Below the pieces are notes generated by a model that was not told the origin of the DNA, searched no databases, and saw nothing but the letters and a program-made list of their open reading frames with translations. Positions 33,579-43,437 of a stretch of DNA of 64,000 bases are shown here, in pieces. The position numbers and the translations under genes are program-made. Location of the stretch: contig CP070233.1 in assembly GCA_017355425.1 (NCBI GenBank), positions 5,055,501 through 5,119,500 of the forward strand. The letters run 5' to 3'. Positions within the stretch are counted from its first letter, which is position 1. Every line of letters begins with the position of its first letter. Source of the stretch: Dolichospermum sp. DET69. Lineage in GTDB: Bacteria; Cyanobacteriota; Cyanobacteriia; Cyanobacteriales; Nostocaceae.

Positions 33579-34295
33579 TTATTGTTGTTGTTGGTTGTCT
33601 TTATACAAAGAGTTTAATCTGAAAAATAAAAATACATAGTAGGTTGCAATAATTGGATTCACAATCAAACTGTAGGACGCACTTACTAAGCTATTCAACA
33701 TTTCTGCATCCGCAGGTATGAAATTATAGATTATCAGTTCTGGTATAAATAATACAATACACCACAAAGAAGCCCTAACTATCACCCACCAGCGCCCCTT
33801 GGTTAAATTCCAACTTAGCTGAAAAGCGCCAAGTACAGAACTGTTTTCAATCATTACTGCATAATAAATAAAAGACCATCGAAAACTTAGATAGATAGCA
33901 GGGATAACTAGTAGAAGAAATGCAGGTATTAAAAAAACAATTAGTAAAATTGTTATCAACGCTAATTTTATGAATTTTTCTCCAGATGCTTGTAAAGACT
34001 GAGGGACAGTAACTTTACTTACAATACTCTGATGCACATAATAAATTGAACACCCAGCAGTGAATGGGATAACACAAAAATAAACAATGAGCATTATTAT
34101 AATTTCACTGCTGGGTGGTAACTCTGGAGGTATTGATGGTGATGGGAAATTCTTAAAAAATTTGTCATATTCAGGGGTAAGAAAATAAAATACAAATTGT
34201 GGTATAAAAAAAAGTAACATTGAAAAGTAAATTTTTTTAACAATAGATAATGAGTCTTTTAAAAGACTACTTGTTGATACATTAAAATTCTTCAT
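33579..34295 (-). CDS. Unrecognised multi-pass membrane protein
   Basis: 238 aa with about six hydrophobic segments, e.g. IYFSMLLFFIPQFVFYFL (residues ~21-39), IIIMLIVYFCVIPFTAGCSI, LALITILLIVFLIPAFLLLV. SLQASGEKFIK and SVLGAFQLSWNLTKGRWWVI recall the glycerophosphodiester phosphodiesterase membrane / YciC-like group. Function cannot be assigned. Confidence 0.5.
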   Translation of the reverse strand: MKNFNVSTSSLLKDSLSIVKKIYFSMLLFFIPQFVFYFLTPEYDKFFKNFPSPSIPPELPPSSEIIIMLIVYFCVIPFTAGCSIYYVHQSIVSKVTVPQSLQASGEKFIKLALITILLIVFLIPAFLLLVIPAIYLSFRWSFIYYAVMIENSSVLGAFQLSWNLTKGRWWVIVRASLWCIVLFIPELIIYNFIPADAEMLNSLVSASYSLIVNPIIATYYVFLFFRLNSLYKDNQQQQ

Positions 34296-34383
34296 AATTT
34301 ATTACCTTGTTTGCTAATGTCTAGTAGATTTAACTAAATATACAAGAAACACTACCATATAATATGTACATTTAGTAGTTTAA

Positions 34384-34478
34384 TACAGCACTTTGCGGAA
34401 CGGTTAGGTACAAGAATTTAGCACATCAAATGAAAAATAAGATATAACCTGTGTCAGATAGACGCGCAAAGTGCTGTA
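34384..34478. mobile_element. 95-bp MITE with TACAGCACTTTGCG ends
   Basis: TACAGCACTTTGCG (34384-34397) is perfectly inverted at 34465-34478 (CGCAAAGTGCTGTA). The interior has no ORF. Confidence 0.75.
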
Positions 34479-34632
34479 TCTATAAGCATTTATTATCGTA
34501 AGCCTTGATTTTTAAACATAAAATAATTTCACTCTTATCATTTTTACCTTTGTAGGAAGCTAATTCGTAATTTAGATCAGTATCTCCAATATTTAAAGGT
34601 GGGCAACAATTACCCACCTTTTTTATTCACAC
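34479..34632. other. Spacer after chlH
   Basis: AGGTGGGCAACAATTACCCACCTTTTTTATT at about 34598-34628 contains AGGTGGG/CCCACCT with a trailing T-run on the + strand. It can terminate the membrane-protein side; the reverse (A-run) side faces chlH. Confidence 0.4.
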
Positions 34633-37600
34633 TTACTCAATTCCCTCAATCCGGTTTTCCACCTCCTGATACAACTCTCTCAACTTGTCTAAATTCTCCT
34701 CGCTAGTCTCCCAATAACCGCGTCCATTCATTTCCAACAAAGTAGAAACAATCTTGCGGAAAGAATGAGGATTAAGATTCATCAAACGCTTTTGCATTTC
34801 CTCATCTTTGATGAAAGTCTCATTCGTGTCCTCATAAATCCAGTTATCCACAGCGCCAGCAGTCGCACTCCAACCAGTAGTATTTACCAACCGCTTCGAG
34901 AGTTCCCGCACACCTTCATAACCGTGAGACAACATCCCCTCATACCATTTGGGATTTAACAACTTCGTCCGCGCATCCAAACGCACAGTTTCCGATAAAG
35001 TTCTGACCTGTGCATTCGCAGTAGTTGTATCTGCAATATAAGAAGATGGTTTTTTACCATCAGCACGCAGACTTGCCACTAACTTAGTAGGATCAGAGTC
35101 AAAATAATGGGAAACATCTGTTAAACTGATTTCCGAAGAATCGAGATTTTGGAAAGTTGCATCAGCAGTTTTCAAAGTAGTTTCAAAAATCGCCCGTGAC
35201 TCATCCATTACCCCAGGATTATCAGAATTGAAAGAGAAAGATTTGCGTTTCAAATACATTTCTTGCAATTCAGCTTCACTATCCCAAGTGCTATTTTCTA
35301 CCGCAAGGTTAATGTTAGAAGAATAAGAACCAGAAGCATTAGAGAAAACGCGAGTTGCAGCTTGACGTAGATTTATGCCCATGTCCTCTGCTTGTTTCAA
35401 AGCGTGCATCCGCACAAAGTTCATTTCCAAAGGTTCATCAGCTTCAGCAGCCATTTTCACACCTTGGTCAAGCAGGTTCATTTGGTTAATGAACAAATCG
35501 CGGAATACACCAGAACAGTTAATGACAACATCAATTCTGGGTCTTCCCAACTCTTCTAAAGGTATCAATTCCAGCTTGTTAACCCGTCCCAAAGCATCGG
35601 CAACTGGACGCACACCAATCATCCACATAATTTGGGCGAGGGATTCACCGTAGGTTTTGATGTTATCTGTACCCCAGAGGACACAGGCAATGGTTTCTGG
35701 CCATTTTCCATCATTTTCTGACTTGTTGCGTTCCAACAACCTATCAACGACGATTTTCGCAGATTGGACTGCGGCAGAAGTGGGGATAGATTGGGGATCT
35801 AAAGCGTGGATATTTTTACCTGTGGGTAATACGTCAGGATTACGGATAGGATCACCACCGGGACCAGGAAGAATATATTCACCGGCTAAACCTTGGAGAA
35901 GTCCACCGAGTTCGTTATCTGCACAAACTTGTTTTAAGCAGAATTCCAAATACTCGAATAATGGTTTTAACGCAGAGGTGTCAACTTTGGAATAACCTGA
36001 TTGATGAAGAGATTCTACCCAAGGTTCTTTTCTGCCCATGTTGAAGAAGTTCAACTTGGAAACTTGAACAACTCTACCTTCAGCGTCAATTTGTTCTTGG
36101 ACTAAAGCTGTGACAGCCGCACGGGTAGCGAGGGTGATATCTTGGAGTAATTGCACATCTTCCAAAATTCCCGCGTCGTTGTTCTTGTAGATATCTTCAA
36201 TGGTGCGTCCCAGACTTCTGGCAATAATTCCGGGTAAACCGAGAAGTTCTTCCTCTTGGCGATCTAAACTAGCAATATTGACTAAAGTTGCGATCGCTTC
36301 TTCGGCACTAGGAGGCTTACCAATCACGTGCAGTCCACAAGGTAACAAGCGTGATTCAATTTCCATCAACCGACGATAAACGCTACCAACGATATTATCC
36401 CGTTCTTCGGAGGACATATCCTTAGAATCGGTTTCTGGTAAGTGAATATCCTTATCCAGATTGACAATTCGGCATTTATCCATGATGGAATTGACAATGG
36501 AAACACCGCGTCCAGTATCTTTCAAAGTTTGGTAAGAAGCAATTAACTCACTGAGTTCTTTCAAACCTTTGTATAAACCAGCATTTTCCGCAGGTGGTGT
36601 CAGGTAAGAAATTGTTTCTGCATAACTGCGACGTTTGGCAATTGTGGCTTCACTGGGGTTATTGGCTGCGTAATAATACAGGTTAGGAATTGAGCCAATT
36701 AGTTGATCTGGGTAACAATCACCAGACATCCCCATTTGCTTACCAGGCATGAATTCCAATGAGCCATGGGTACCAAAGTGTAATACAGCATCAGCGCCCC
36801 AAATCCGTTCTAAATAGGTGTAGTAAGCGGCAAAACCGTGGTGAGGACTAGCAGACCGGGAGAATAACAACCGCATGGGGTCGCCTTCATAACCAAATGT
36901 GGGTTGGACACCGATGAAAACGTTACCAAACTGTTTTCCGTAGATTAACAGATTTTGACCGTCGCTGTTGAGGTTTCCGGGAGGTGGTCCCCAGTTTTCT
37001 TCTAAGCGGTGGGAGTAGGGTGTCAGTGCTTCATATTCTGGCACAGACATTTTGTAAGCAATGTTGAGTTCGGGACTGTTGTATTGTGCTTGCGCGTCGT
37101 GGATGACTTGTTCTAGTAACTCTTGAGGAGTTTCGGGAATGTCTTGTACGTCGTAACCGTTGTTTCTCAGTCCTTTCAAGACTTCGTGGATAGAACCGAA
37201 TACATCTAAATATGCGGCTGTACCGACGTTACCTTTATCGGGAGGGAAGCTGAAAACGGTGATGGCGACTTTTTTGATTAATTTGGGCTTACGGCGAAGA
37301 TTTGCCCATTTTAATACCCGTTGAGCAACAATTTCGACTCTATCTTGTAATGCGATCGCTTTGCCAGTTGCCCCATCTTTACCTGATAAGATAATCGGCT
37401 CAATTGCGCCGTCAAGTTCGGGGATAGCAATCTGTAAAGCCACTTGAATGGGATGTAAGCCTAAATCACTATCTAGCCATTCTTCGGTGGTTTGGAAGAC
37501 CAAAGGCAACGCCACCATGTAGGGACGGTTGAGGCGTTTTAATGCTTCAATAGCTTTAGGATGATCCTGTCTAGCAGGTCCACCCACTAAAGCGAAACCA

Positions 37601-38619
37601 GTTAAGGATACTACTGCATCTACTAATTGTAATTTGGTTACTGGTTCATAGAAGTAAGCTTCTATTGGTTTGGAGAAATCTAAACCACCAGCAAACACAG
37701 GGAGAACTTTTGCCCCTAATGATTCTAATTCCTGGACAATTGCTACATAATGGGCATCATCGCCAGTCACTAGGTGTGTGCGTTGTAAAACCAATCCTAT
37801 ACATGGTGCTAGGGGATCTTTAATATTTCTGGAAATATCTCTGCGGGTAGCATACCAATTCAGATATTCTCGCACATCCTCAAACATATTTGGCGCTAAG
37901 GGATGCCAAATACCCATGTCAGGATAAACAACTGGTGCTTGATATTCAGCAGCAGCTAATTTTTGTTTATCTTCGCCTTTCAAGACGTATTTATCAGCCA
38001 GCATGAGGATGAAGTTTTCCAGGTTTTCGGCTGAACCACCTAGCCAATACTGAAAACTTAGCATGAAGTTTCTCGCGTCTTGTGCTTTTTCCATGGGTAG
38101 GAATTTCAGCACTTGGGGAAGTGTCCGCAACAGCTTCAACATTCCGTCTTGGAAGCCAGCGCCAGATTTCTCTTTACGCTTCTTCATGAACTGAGCAATT
38201 ACGCTCTTGGATTGTCCTAATTGCGCTAATGAGAAAGTACCCATTTTATTAAGGCGCATTACCTCTGGCATAGAGGGGAAGACAACGGAAACATCTAGGT
38301 TATCCCGGTGCGGTTCAACGGCTGCAACTACTTTCTGTGCTAAGTCTTCAATAAAAATCAGAGAAGCAATGAATATATTCGCACTCGCTATATCGCGTTT
38401 TAACTCTTCGTAGTTTTCCGGGTTACGGAGTTCTTCAATCATGTAACCACTGATTTCAATCGCTACGCTGGGATGATTAGCGTTAATTGTCCTTACCGCT
38501 TGAGACAATGAACTCTGGTATTGGGACTCAAGCACGACATAGACAACCTTGATTAACTTACGTCCCCGTAAATCATCAGGTGTAATATGTCTAATAGTGG
38601 ACTTGACTTGGGTAAACAT
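34633..38619 (-). CDS. chlH: Magnesium chelatase subunit H
   Basis: 1328 aa, the porphyrin-binding catalytic subunit that inserts Mg2+ into protoporphyrin IX at the start of chlorophyll synthesis, together with ChlI and ChlD. Characteristic blocks: [26 protein letters not shown] (shown in part), [20 protein letters not shown] and the C-terminal [20 protein letters not shown]. Length is that of ChlH, not CobN. The gene is alone, with about 400 bases of leader upstream. Confidence 0.97.
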   Translation of the reverse strand: MFTQVKSTIRHITPDDLRGRKLIKVVYVVLESQYQSSLSQAVRTINANHPSVAIEISGYMIEELRNPENYEELKRDIASANIFIASLIFIEDLAQKVVAAVEPHRDNLDVSVVFPSMPEVMRLNKMGTFSLAQLGQSKSVIAQFMKKRKEKSGAGFQDGMLKLLRTLPQVLKFLPMEKAQDARNFMLSFQYWLGGSAENLENFILMLADKYVLKGEDKQKLAAAEYQAPVVYPDMGIWHPLAPNMFEDVREYLNWYATRRDISRNIKDPLAPCIGLVLQRTHLVTGDDAHYVAIVQELESLGAKVLPVFAGGLDFSKPIEAYFYEPVTKLQLVDAVVSLTGFALVGGPARQDHPKAIEALKRLNRPYMVALPLVFQTTEEWLDSDLGLHPIQVALQIAIPELDGAIEPIILSGKDGATGKAIALQDRVEIVAQRVLKWANLRRKPKLIKKVAITVFSFPPDKGNVGTAAYLDVFGSIHEVLKGLRNNGYDVQDIPETPQELLEQVIHDAQAQYNSPELNIAYKMSVPEYEALTPYSHRLEENWGPPPGNLNSDGQNLLIYGKQFGNVFIGVQPTFGYEGDPMRLLFSRSASPHHGFAAYYTYLERIWGADAVLHFGTHGSLEFMPGKQMGMSGDCYPDQLIGSIPNLYYYAANNPSEATIAKRRSYAETISYLTPPAENAGLYKGLKELSELIASYQTLKDTGRGVSIVNSIMDKCRIVNLDKDIHLPETDSKDMSSEERDNIVGSVYRRLMEIESRLLPCGLHVIGKPPSAEEAIATLVNIASLDRQEEELLGLPGIIARSLGRTIEDIYKNNDAGILEDVQLLQDITLATRAAVTALVQEQIDAEGRVVQVSKLNFFNMGRKEPWVESLHQSGYSKVDTSALKPLFEYLEFCLKQVCADNELGGLLQGLAGEYILPGPGGDPIRNPDVLPTGKNIHALDPQSIPTSAAVQSAKIVVDRLLERNKSENDGKWPETIACVLWGTDNIKTYGESLAQIMWMIGVRPVADALGRVNKLELIPLEELGRPRIDVVINCSGVFRDLFINQMNLLDQGVKMAAEADEPLEMNFVRMHALKQAEDMGINLRQAATRVFSNASGSYSSNINLAVENSTWDSEAELQEMYLKRKSFSFNSDNPGVMDESRAIFETTLKTADATFQNLDSSEISLTDVSHYFDSDPTKLVASLRADGKKPSSYIADTTTANAQVRTLSETVRLDARTKLLNPKWYEGMLSHGYEGVRELSKRLVNTTGWSATAGAVDNWIYEDTNETFIKDEEMQKRLMNLNPHSFRKIVSTLLEMNGRGYWETSEENLDKLRELYQEVENRIEGIE

Positions 38620-39025
38620 TCAAATAAGTTCCTTTAAAGCGTGTTTGTTTGAAGTTCATCACGGTTAATATTTCCGTTTGTAACTTCAATTAATTTCGGC
38701 AATAAGAGTTTTTTAACAGAAAACTCTGATTTTGTGGGGGTTTTGTCCTATATCTGAAACAAAATGATATAGAAAACAACATATTTATTAATTAATCTTA
38801 ACAAAGAATGCAGGTTTTCTCACTTGTTTTTAAATTTTGTTTACATAGCTAAATAATTACTTAGTTATAAACTAACGGAATTGTTCAGCAAATTTAACAT
38901 TTTATGGTTTTATTTGACACTAAAAGCTCCAAAATTATGACAAAATAAAGCTATTAATTGGTAACTAATAATATAGAATAGGATATGAGATAGTTAAATT
39001 TTCTCCCTGAACATTCAATGAGGAT
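38620..39025. other. Divergent promoter region of chlH and uma2
   Basis: About 400 AT-rich bases between the divergent chlH and the Uma2 gene. No gene, hairpin or known box could be identified; probably promoters for both. Confidence 0.4.
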
Positions 39026-39607
39026 ATGACAATGAATGCTTTAACTGTCAATTTAGATTCAGTAATAAAAATGACTGATGACCAGTTTTTTAAACTATGT
39101 CAAGCAAACTGTGATTTAAGATTTGAACGTACTGCAAATGGAGAGTTAATAATTATGCCACCAACGGGAGGAGAAACGGGAAATCGTAATGCGGGTATTA
39201 CCGCTCAAGTTTGGATTTGGAATGAGCAAAATAAGAAGGGTATAGTTTTTGATTCTTCTACTTGTTTTAAGTTACCAAATGGTGCAGATCGTTCTCCTGA
39301 TGCTTCTTGGATTAAATTAGAAAGATGGGATGCTTTAACTGATGAGGAAAAACAAAAGTTTCCTCCTATTTTTCCTGATTTTGTAATTGAGTTACTTTCT
39401 CCTAGTGATAGTTTGAAGACTACACAGGAAAAGATGAAGGAATATATAGATAATGGTGTGCGTTTGGGGATATTAATTAATCGGAAATCTCGTCAAGTGG
39501 AGATTTATAGACAAGGTAAGGAGGTTGAGGTTTTGGAATCTCCTGCTACGGTTTCGGGGGAAGATGTTTTAAAGGGTTTTGTTTTGAATTTGGGGATGGT
39601 TTGGTAA
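39026..39607 (+). CDS. Uma2 family protein
   Basis: 193 aa. The PD-(D/E)XK-like core is intact: RSPDASWIKLERW, FPPIFPDFVIELLSPSDSLK and YIDNGVRLGILINRKSRQVE IYRQGKEVEVLESPAT. It closely resembles the copy at 24942, but keeps Asp in RSPDASW. Placed directly upstream of the PRTase/NADAR pair; whether it belongs with them is not known. Confidence 0.85.
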   Translation: MTMNALTVNLDSVIKMTDDQFFKLCQANCDLRFERTANGELIIMPPTGGETGNRNAGITAQVWIWNEQNKKGIVFDSSTCFKLPNGADRSPDASWIKLERWDALTDEEKQKFPPIFPDFVIELLSPSDSLKTTQEKMKEYIDNGVRLGILINRKSRQVEIYRQGKEVEVLESPATVSGEDVLKGFVLNLGMVW

Positions 39608-39694
39608 TAGAGAGTAATAATTTATTGTATTATTTAGGAATGAGTACACATACCTCATCGTCAATTTTTTAATCGTTTAACAAGAATATCTCAA

Positions 39695-40753
39695 ATGAAT
39701 CGCCAAAATTTACTAGAATCAATAGCCATCACTATTAGCGATTATCGCTTCAGTGAAATTCCTCCTATGACCACTGATCACGTTGATAGGTGGGTATCTC
39801 AGTTTGATAATCATGAACAATTAATTATTCTGGCGGAAATGAATTATCTGCTGAGTAAATATTATATATCTAAATCTAAAGCTGAATCTTTTCTAACTGA
39901 GATTTTAACATCTGAGATAATTTTTGGTAAAACTCCTTCAGGGGTAATTCCCTACTTCCAGTTCCTAGATATTCAGCGCAAAGGAAGTAGTCAAAAAGAT
40001 TTACTGAAATTAGCTAATGAAATTACGATGCGTGAATATGGAATTACCATTAATCAACCATCTTCACAACCTCTTGGTTATATATATTTAGATGATTGTC
40101 TATTTTCTGGAAGTACAGTTTACTATGATATTGAAAGATGGTTTAATCAAGCTATTCCTAATACAACTATTTATTTGATTTTTTTAGGTCGTCATATTTC
40201 TGGTGTAAATTATTATATTGATCGGAAATTAATACCACTAGCGCAACGAAGATCGGTATCTGTCAAGACTGGATCTTTTTTAAAATTTGATAATAATATA
40301 TCCAGAAATCAGGAAATATATGAATGCTTGTGGTCAAAAGAAATTTTTGATGATGAGTTAGTAAATAATTTTGTTAAGATAGTTAATGAAAACTCTGCAA
40401 AAAAATCTGTTAATCCAAGATTATTTCGTCCTGATAGAGTACCTAACACAGAGACATTATTCTCTACTCCTGAAGCTAGGAATATTGTAGAATCAGCTTT
40501 TTTAAGAAAAGGAGCTTACATAGCGTCTTTACCAGAAAACCGTAAACCTTCTATGCGACCTATGGGTTATGAGTATTTAGAATCTCTTGGTTTTGGTTCA
40601 GTATTTATTACCTACAGAAATATTGCTAATAACTGTCCGTTGGTTCTTTGGTGGGGTGACACAACTTATTCTCCTAATCATCCTTTTAGTAAATGGTATC
40701 CTTTATTCCCTCGAAAAGTAAATGAATCAACAAATTATGTCATACCGTATTAA
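39695..40753 (+). CDS. Predicted phosphoribosyltransferase-fold protein of conflict type (PRTase-CE-like)
   Basis: 352 aa. Residues 128-146 (GYIYLDDCLFSGSTVYYDI) form the classical PRPP loop: hydrophobic strand, two Asp, then SGST. The preceding helical region and the C-terminus are long and not like the metabolic PRTases of purine or pyrimidine salvage. PRTase domains with this look have been described next to NADAR domains in predicted bacterial conflict systems. The NADAR gene follows after 21 bases. No Trp-type purine-binding hood could be identified, so the substrate is unknown. Confidence 0.6.
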   Translation: MNRQNLLESIAITISDYRFSEIPPMTTDHVDRWVSQFDNHEQLIILAEMNYLLSKYYISKSKAESFLTEILTSEIIFGKTPSGVIPYFQFLDIQRKGSSQKDLLKLANEITMREYGITINQPSSQPLGYIYLDDCLFSGSTVYYDIERWFNQAIPNTTIYLIFLGRHISGVNYYIDRKLIPLAQRRSVSVKTGSFLKFDNNISRNQEIYECLWSKEIFDDELVNNFVKIVNENSAKKSVNPRLFRPDRVPNTETLFSTPEARNIVESAFLRKGAYIASLPENRKPSMRPMGYEYLESLGFGSVFITYRNIANNCPLVLWWGDTTYSPNHPFSKWYPLFPRKVNESTNYVIPY

Positions 40754-40774
40754 CTGATTTTTAGAGGTAAAATC

Positions 40775-41932
40775 ATGAAATCTTCCCAAATAAGAATATA
40801 CAACAGAAATGAATGTATAACCTTTCGTAAAACCAAAGAAGCATTTGGTGGATTATCAAATATGGCTGGAGGTTATAACTTAAAAGTTAATGGTGTCAAT
40901 ATACTCACATCAGAAGCATTATATCAGGCTTGCCGTTTTCCACATCTTCCCAAAGTGCAACAATTAATTATTGCTCAAAATAGTCCCATGACAGCTAAGA
41001 TGAAAAGTAAACCTTATCGAGATCAATCTCGACAAGATTGGGATAAGGTAAGAGTTAATATAATGCGCTGGTGTTTACGAGTTAAGTTGGTACAAAATTG
41101 GGAAAAATTTGGACAATTATTATTACAAACGGGTGATAAACCTATAGTAGAAGATTCCAGTAAAGATGATTTTTGGGGTGCAATACCAACTGAAAATAAT
41201 CAATTAGTTGGTGCAAATGTTTTAGGTCGTCTTTTAATGGAATTAAGAGAACATTTAAAACAAGGTGCTAATTTTTTAGAACTTGTCAAAATTCCAAATA
41301 TCCCTAATTTTTATCTTTTTAATCAACCTATTGAAAATATTTTAGTAAATAAAAATGTAGTCAATTCATTTAATGTGCAAGAATCTGAATTAATCACTCC
41401 AGATTTGCCATGTATTGACGATCAAAATATTGAATATCCACAAGAAGACATTATGATTTCCCATGAACATGAAATTAATGGAGATATAGTAGAACATCAA
41501 CAAGAACAATTCAATATTCTTCAAGAAGAAATTAATGAAAATACTTTAACTATCAACACAGAAATAAATCAAAATTTGGATAAAGAAGATAAAGAGAAAG
41601 AAGATAATATTTTTGAAAATTGGGTATTACCTAAATTAGAGAAAATATTACAAACTCCCTTAGCTGTTGAAAATATTTTAGAGCATTCTAATTTTAAAAC
41701 AGTTCATAAGAAACAGTTGCAAGATTGGCTAAAACTAGCGGTAGAATCAGGTAAAGTTATAAAATTAGAAAAACCAGTGAGATATATTTGGTATTCTACT
41801 TCTGAGTATAAATATGTTTGTCACAAACCTAGAGCAAACAAACCTAGAACCACTCAAAAAACATTATCTCAGTCTGTAACGAAAAGCAAATTAAATGTCA
41901 ATGAAGAAATTACACAACTTTCTTTAATCTAA
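40775..41932 (+). CDS. NADAR (YbiA-like) domain protein with C-terminal winged helix
   Basis: 385 aa. Residues about 15-165 are a NADAR domain: FGGLSNMAGGYNLKVNGVN, TSEALYQACRF, RQDWDKVRVNIMRWCLRVK, KPIVEDSSKDDFWGA and GANVLGRLLMELREHL; the conserved Glu, Asp-x-x-Trp-Gly and Asn-x-Leu-Gly are all present. NADAR enzymes cleave N-glycosidic bonds, and some remove ADP-ribose from guanine. Residues about 190-275 form an acidic linker, and 278-370 (LEKILQTPLAVENILEHSNF ...KPVRYIWY) look like a winged helix similar to the DprA C-terminal domain. Same operon as the PRTase-like gene. Confidence 0.75.
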   Translation: MKSSQIRIYNRNECITFRKTKEAFGGLSNMAGGYNLKVNGVNILTSEALYQACRFPHLPKVQQLIIAQNSPMTAKMKSKPYRDQSRQDWDKVRVNIMRWCLRVKLVQNWEKFGQLLLQTGDKPIVEDSSKDDFWGAIPTENNQLVGANVLGRLLMELREHLKQGANFLELVKIPNIPNFYLFNQPIENILVNKNVVNSFNVQESELITPDLPCIDDQNIEYPQEDIMISHEHEINGDIVEHQQEQFNILQEEINENTLTINTEINQNLDKEDKEKEDNIFENWVLPKLEKILQTPLAVENILEHSNFKTVHKKQLQDWLKLAVESGKVIKLEKPVRYIWYSTSEYKYVCHKPRANKPRTTQKTLSQSVTKSKLNVNEEITQLSLI

Positions 41933-41992
41933 TGTGATCGCCATTTAGGGATAAATTGGAATAGCGATCGTTTAAAATTGAGGTGGTTGTGT

Positions 41993-42021
41993 GCGATAGC
42001 GAAGCGCTCCGCAGGAATCGC
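41993..42021 (-). repeat. HIP1-nested palindromic repeat (reverse orientation)
   Basis: GCGATAGCGAAGCGCTCCGCAGGAATCGC in reverse orientation of the subtype at 29186 (core GCGGAGCG). A plain HIP1-like GCGATCG occurs at 41964. Confidence 0.8.
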
Positions 42022-42054
42022 TGTTTGGGGATGTTGGGGTGCGATTATGATTTT

Positions 42055-42259
42055 TTGTCAGAATCAGGATAACCAGGATTAAAGGATTTACAGGATGTTA
42101 TTTAATAATTGTTGGTGAAAATTTGGGGATTATTTCATTTATTCTGATATGGCTAACGCCACGCTATGCTATCAGACAATTACAACATTAACCACCAACA
42201 AACAAATGAGCAATTACATCCTGTACATCCTCAAATCCTGGACATCCTGATTCTGACAA
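42055..42259. repeat. Fold-back element, copy C
   Basis: Left arm TTGTCAGAATCAGGATAACC (42055); right arm CCTGGACATCCTGATTCTGA near 42237-42256. The interior is shorter than in copies A and B and contains an ATGGCTAACGCCACGC-type small repeat splitting TGAT and ATCA (about 42145-42174). Confidence 0.75.
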
Positions 42260-42319
42260 AAAATCCGTGTTAATCTGCGTTCACCTCTGAATCAAGAAAA
42301 ATAGGCGATCGCATTTAAA

Positions 42320-42586
42320 TCAATCATAATGATATTTACATGAAATGATAATTAATAAATCTTCTTCAGCTTTATAAACCAACCTATGTTCATCAGTAAT
42401 TCTCCTAGACCAGTAACCTTGTAATTCATATTTTAATGGTTCTGGTTTTCCTATACCTGAAAATGGTTCTCTTTGGATATCTTTAATAAGTGACAAGATT
42501 TTTTTAAAGACTTTTTTATTTTCTGTTCCCCATTGTCCTAATTCTTCAAAGGCTTCTGGTTCAAATGCTACTTTTTTCATATTCAT
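42320..42586 (-). CDS. yoeB: YoeB/Txe family toxin
   Basis: 88 aa. VAFEPEAFEELGQWGTENKK VFKKILSLIKDIQREPFSGI GKPEPLKYELQGYWSRRITD EHRLVYKAEEDLLIIISCKY HYD is a complete YoeB: catalytic Glu, Arg-Arg-I-T and the C-terminal His-Tyr. Ribosome-dependent mRNA interferase. Its start overlaps the antitoxin gene's end by 26 bases. Confidence 0.92.
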   Translation of the reverse strand: MNMKKVAFEPEAFEELGQWGTENKKVFKKILSLIKDIQREPFSGIGKPEPLKYELQGYWSRRITDEHRLVYKAEEDLLIIISCKYHYD

Positions 42587-42809
42587 CTAAATCAACATAA
42601 ATTAAATTTCCTTTTTCAACATTTTCTATAGCTTTTAGTAAATGTTCTTTATTAGATTTTGATTTTAAAAGATATGTAGTTTCATCTTCAATCACTTGGT
42701 CAACTAACACAATTACCTCTACAATTGTTCCCTCTGGTAACTCAGTTGTAGGTAATTCAATCTTGCCATTTTTACCAACAGTTGCTTTTTGTTTAATTTT
42801 AGTAATCAT
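42561..42809 (-). CDS. Antitoxin with unusual N-terminus, partner of YoeB
   Basis: 82 aa. The N-terminal half (KATVGKNGKIELPTTELPEG TIVEVIVLV) resembles AF2212/DUF104 or AbrB-like antitoxins instead of the YefM/Phd fold, while the C-terminal half (TTYLLKSKSNKEHLLKAIEN VEKGNLIYVDLDEY) looks like the toxin-binding tail of YefM. This is a domain swap: the DNA-binding part is of another family. Confidence 0.7.
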   Translation of the reverse strand: MITKIKQKATVGKNGKIELPTTELPEGTIVEVIVLVDQVIEDETTYLLKSKSNKEHLLKAIENVEKGNLIYVDLDEYEKSSI

Positions 42810-42860
42810 GGTTTATATTGATTTCCTTGTTTATTCTCATAATAACATCTATAATAGTAT

Positions 42861-42966
42861 TATAGCGGTTATAGCTAGGATGCAATGCTATTGAAGGCGC
42901 AGTCCCTGATCGCCTAAAGGCTTTGCGATTTACTGGCTGTATCTCACTCAAATAAAAACCGCTATA
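42861..42966. mobile_element. 106-bp MITE with TATAGCGGTT ends
   Basis: TATAGCGGTT (42861-42870) and AACCGCTATA (42957-42966) are inverted ends, with TA at both tips as in IS630-type elements. The interior (about 86 bases) has no ORF. Confidence 0.75.
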
Positions 42967-43030
42967 GTAGTGTTTGGATATTATAGCTTATTTTACAAAT
43001 AGTTGCTTTTTGTTTAATTAAGTACAAATA

Positions 43031-43288
43031 ACCATCAATGCTGTAAAACAATTGGCTGAATTTCATATCTTTTTTCAAAAATATCAAATATTATTTTTAG
43101 ATGATTTAGAAATTATTGAAAAATCTTGTTAAATTCATGCAAGATTAAAAGCCAAAGGTACACCTATTCAAGATGCTGATATTTTAATAGCAGCTACAGC
43201 AATTGTCCGGGATTTAATTCTATTTTCTAATGATTCTGACTTGTTAAGAGTTGAAGACGTTAATTTAGAAAATTGGTTATTATTATAA
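43031..43288 (+). pseudogene. C-terminal remnant of a VapC (PIN) toxin
   Basis: INAVKQLAEFHIFFQKYQILFLDDLEIIEKSC, stop, IHARLKAKGTPIQDADILIA ATAIVRDLILFSNDSDLLRV EDVNLENWLLL. It resembles the complete VapC at 50994-51395 (IHASLRLKGLPIQSEDVLIA...). No N-terminal DTN motif precedes it and an in-frame TAA lies at about 43130. Confidence 0.75.
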
Positions 43289-43437
43289 AACAATGGTCAA
43301 AAAAATTTGCTCTTTACCTGAAAAATCAAATGGAATTATCCATATATCTACAAGGATAATTCCATTAATCTGTTAAAAGCTAAAAGCCTAGAACCCTTTT
43401 CATACCCTACAAGAAATTCTCATGAAGTTGTCTTTTC

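Noticed and set aside
35375-35995. Reading frames of 90-110 aa on the plus strand within chlH.
   Set aside because: Antisense shadows of a long conserved gene; low-complexity translations without family signature.
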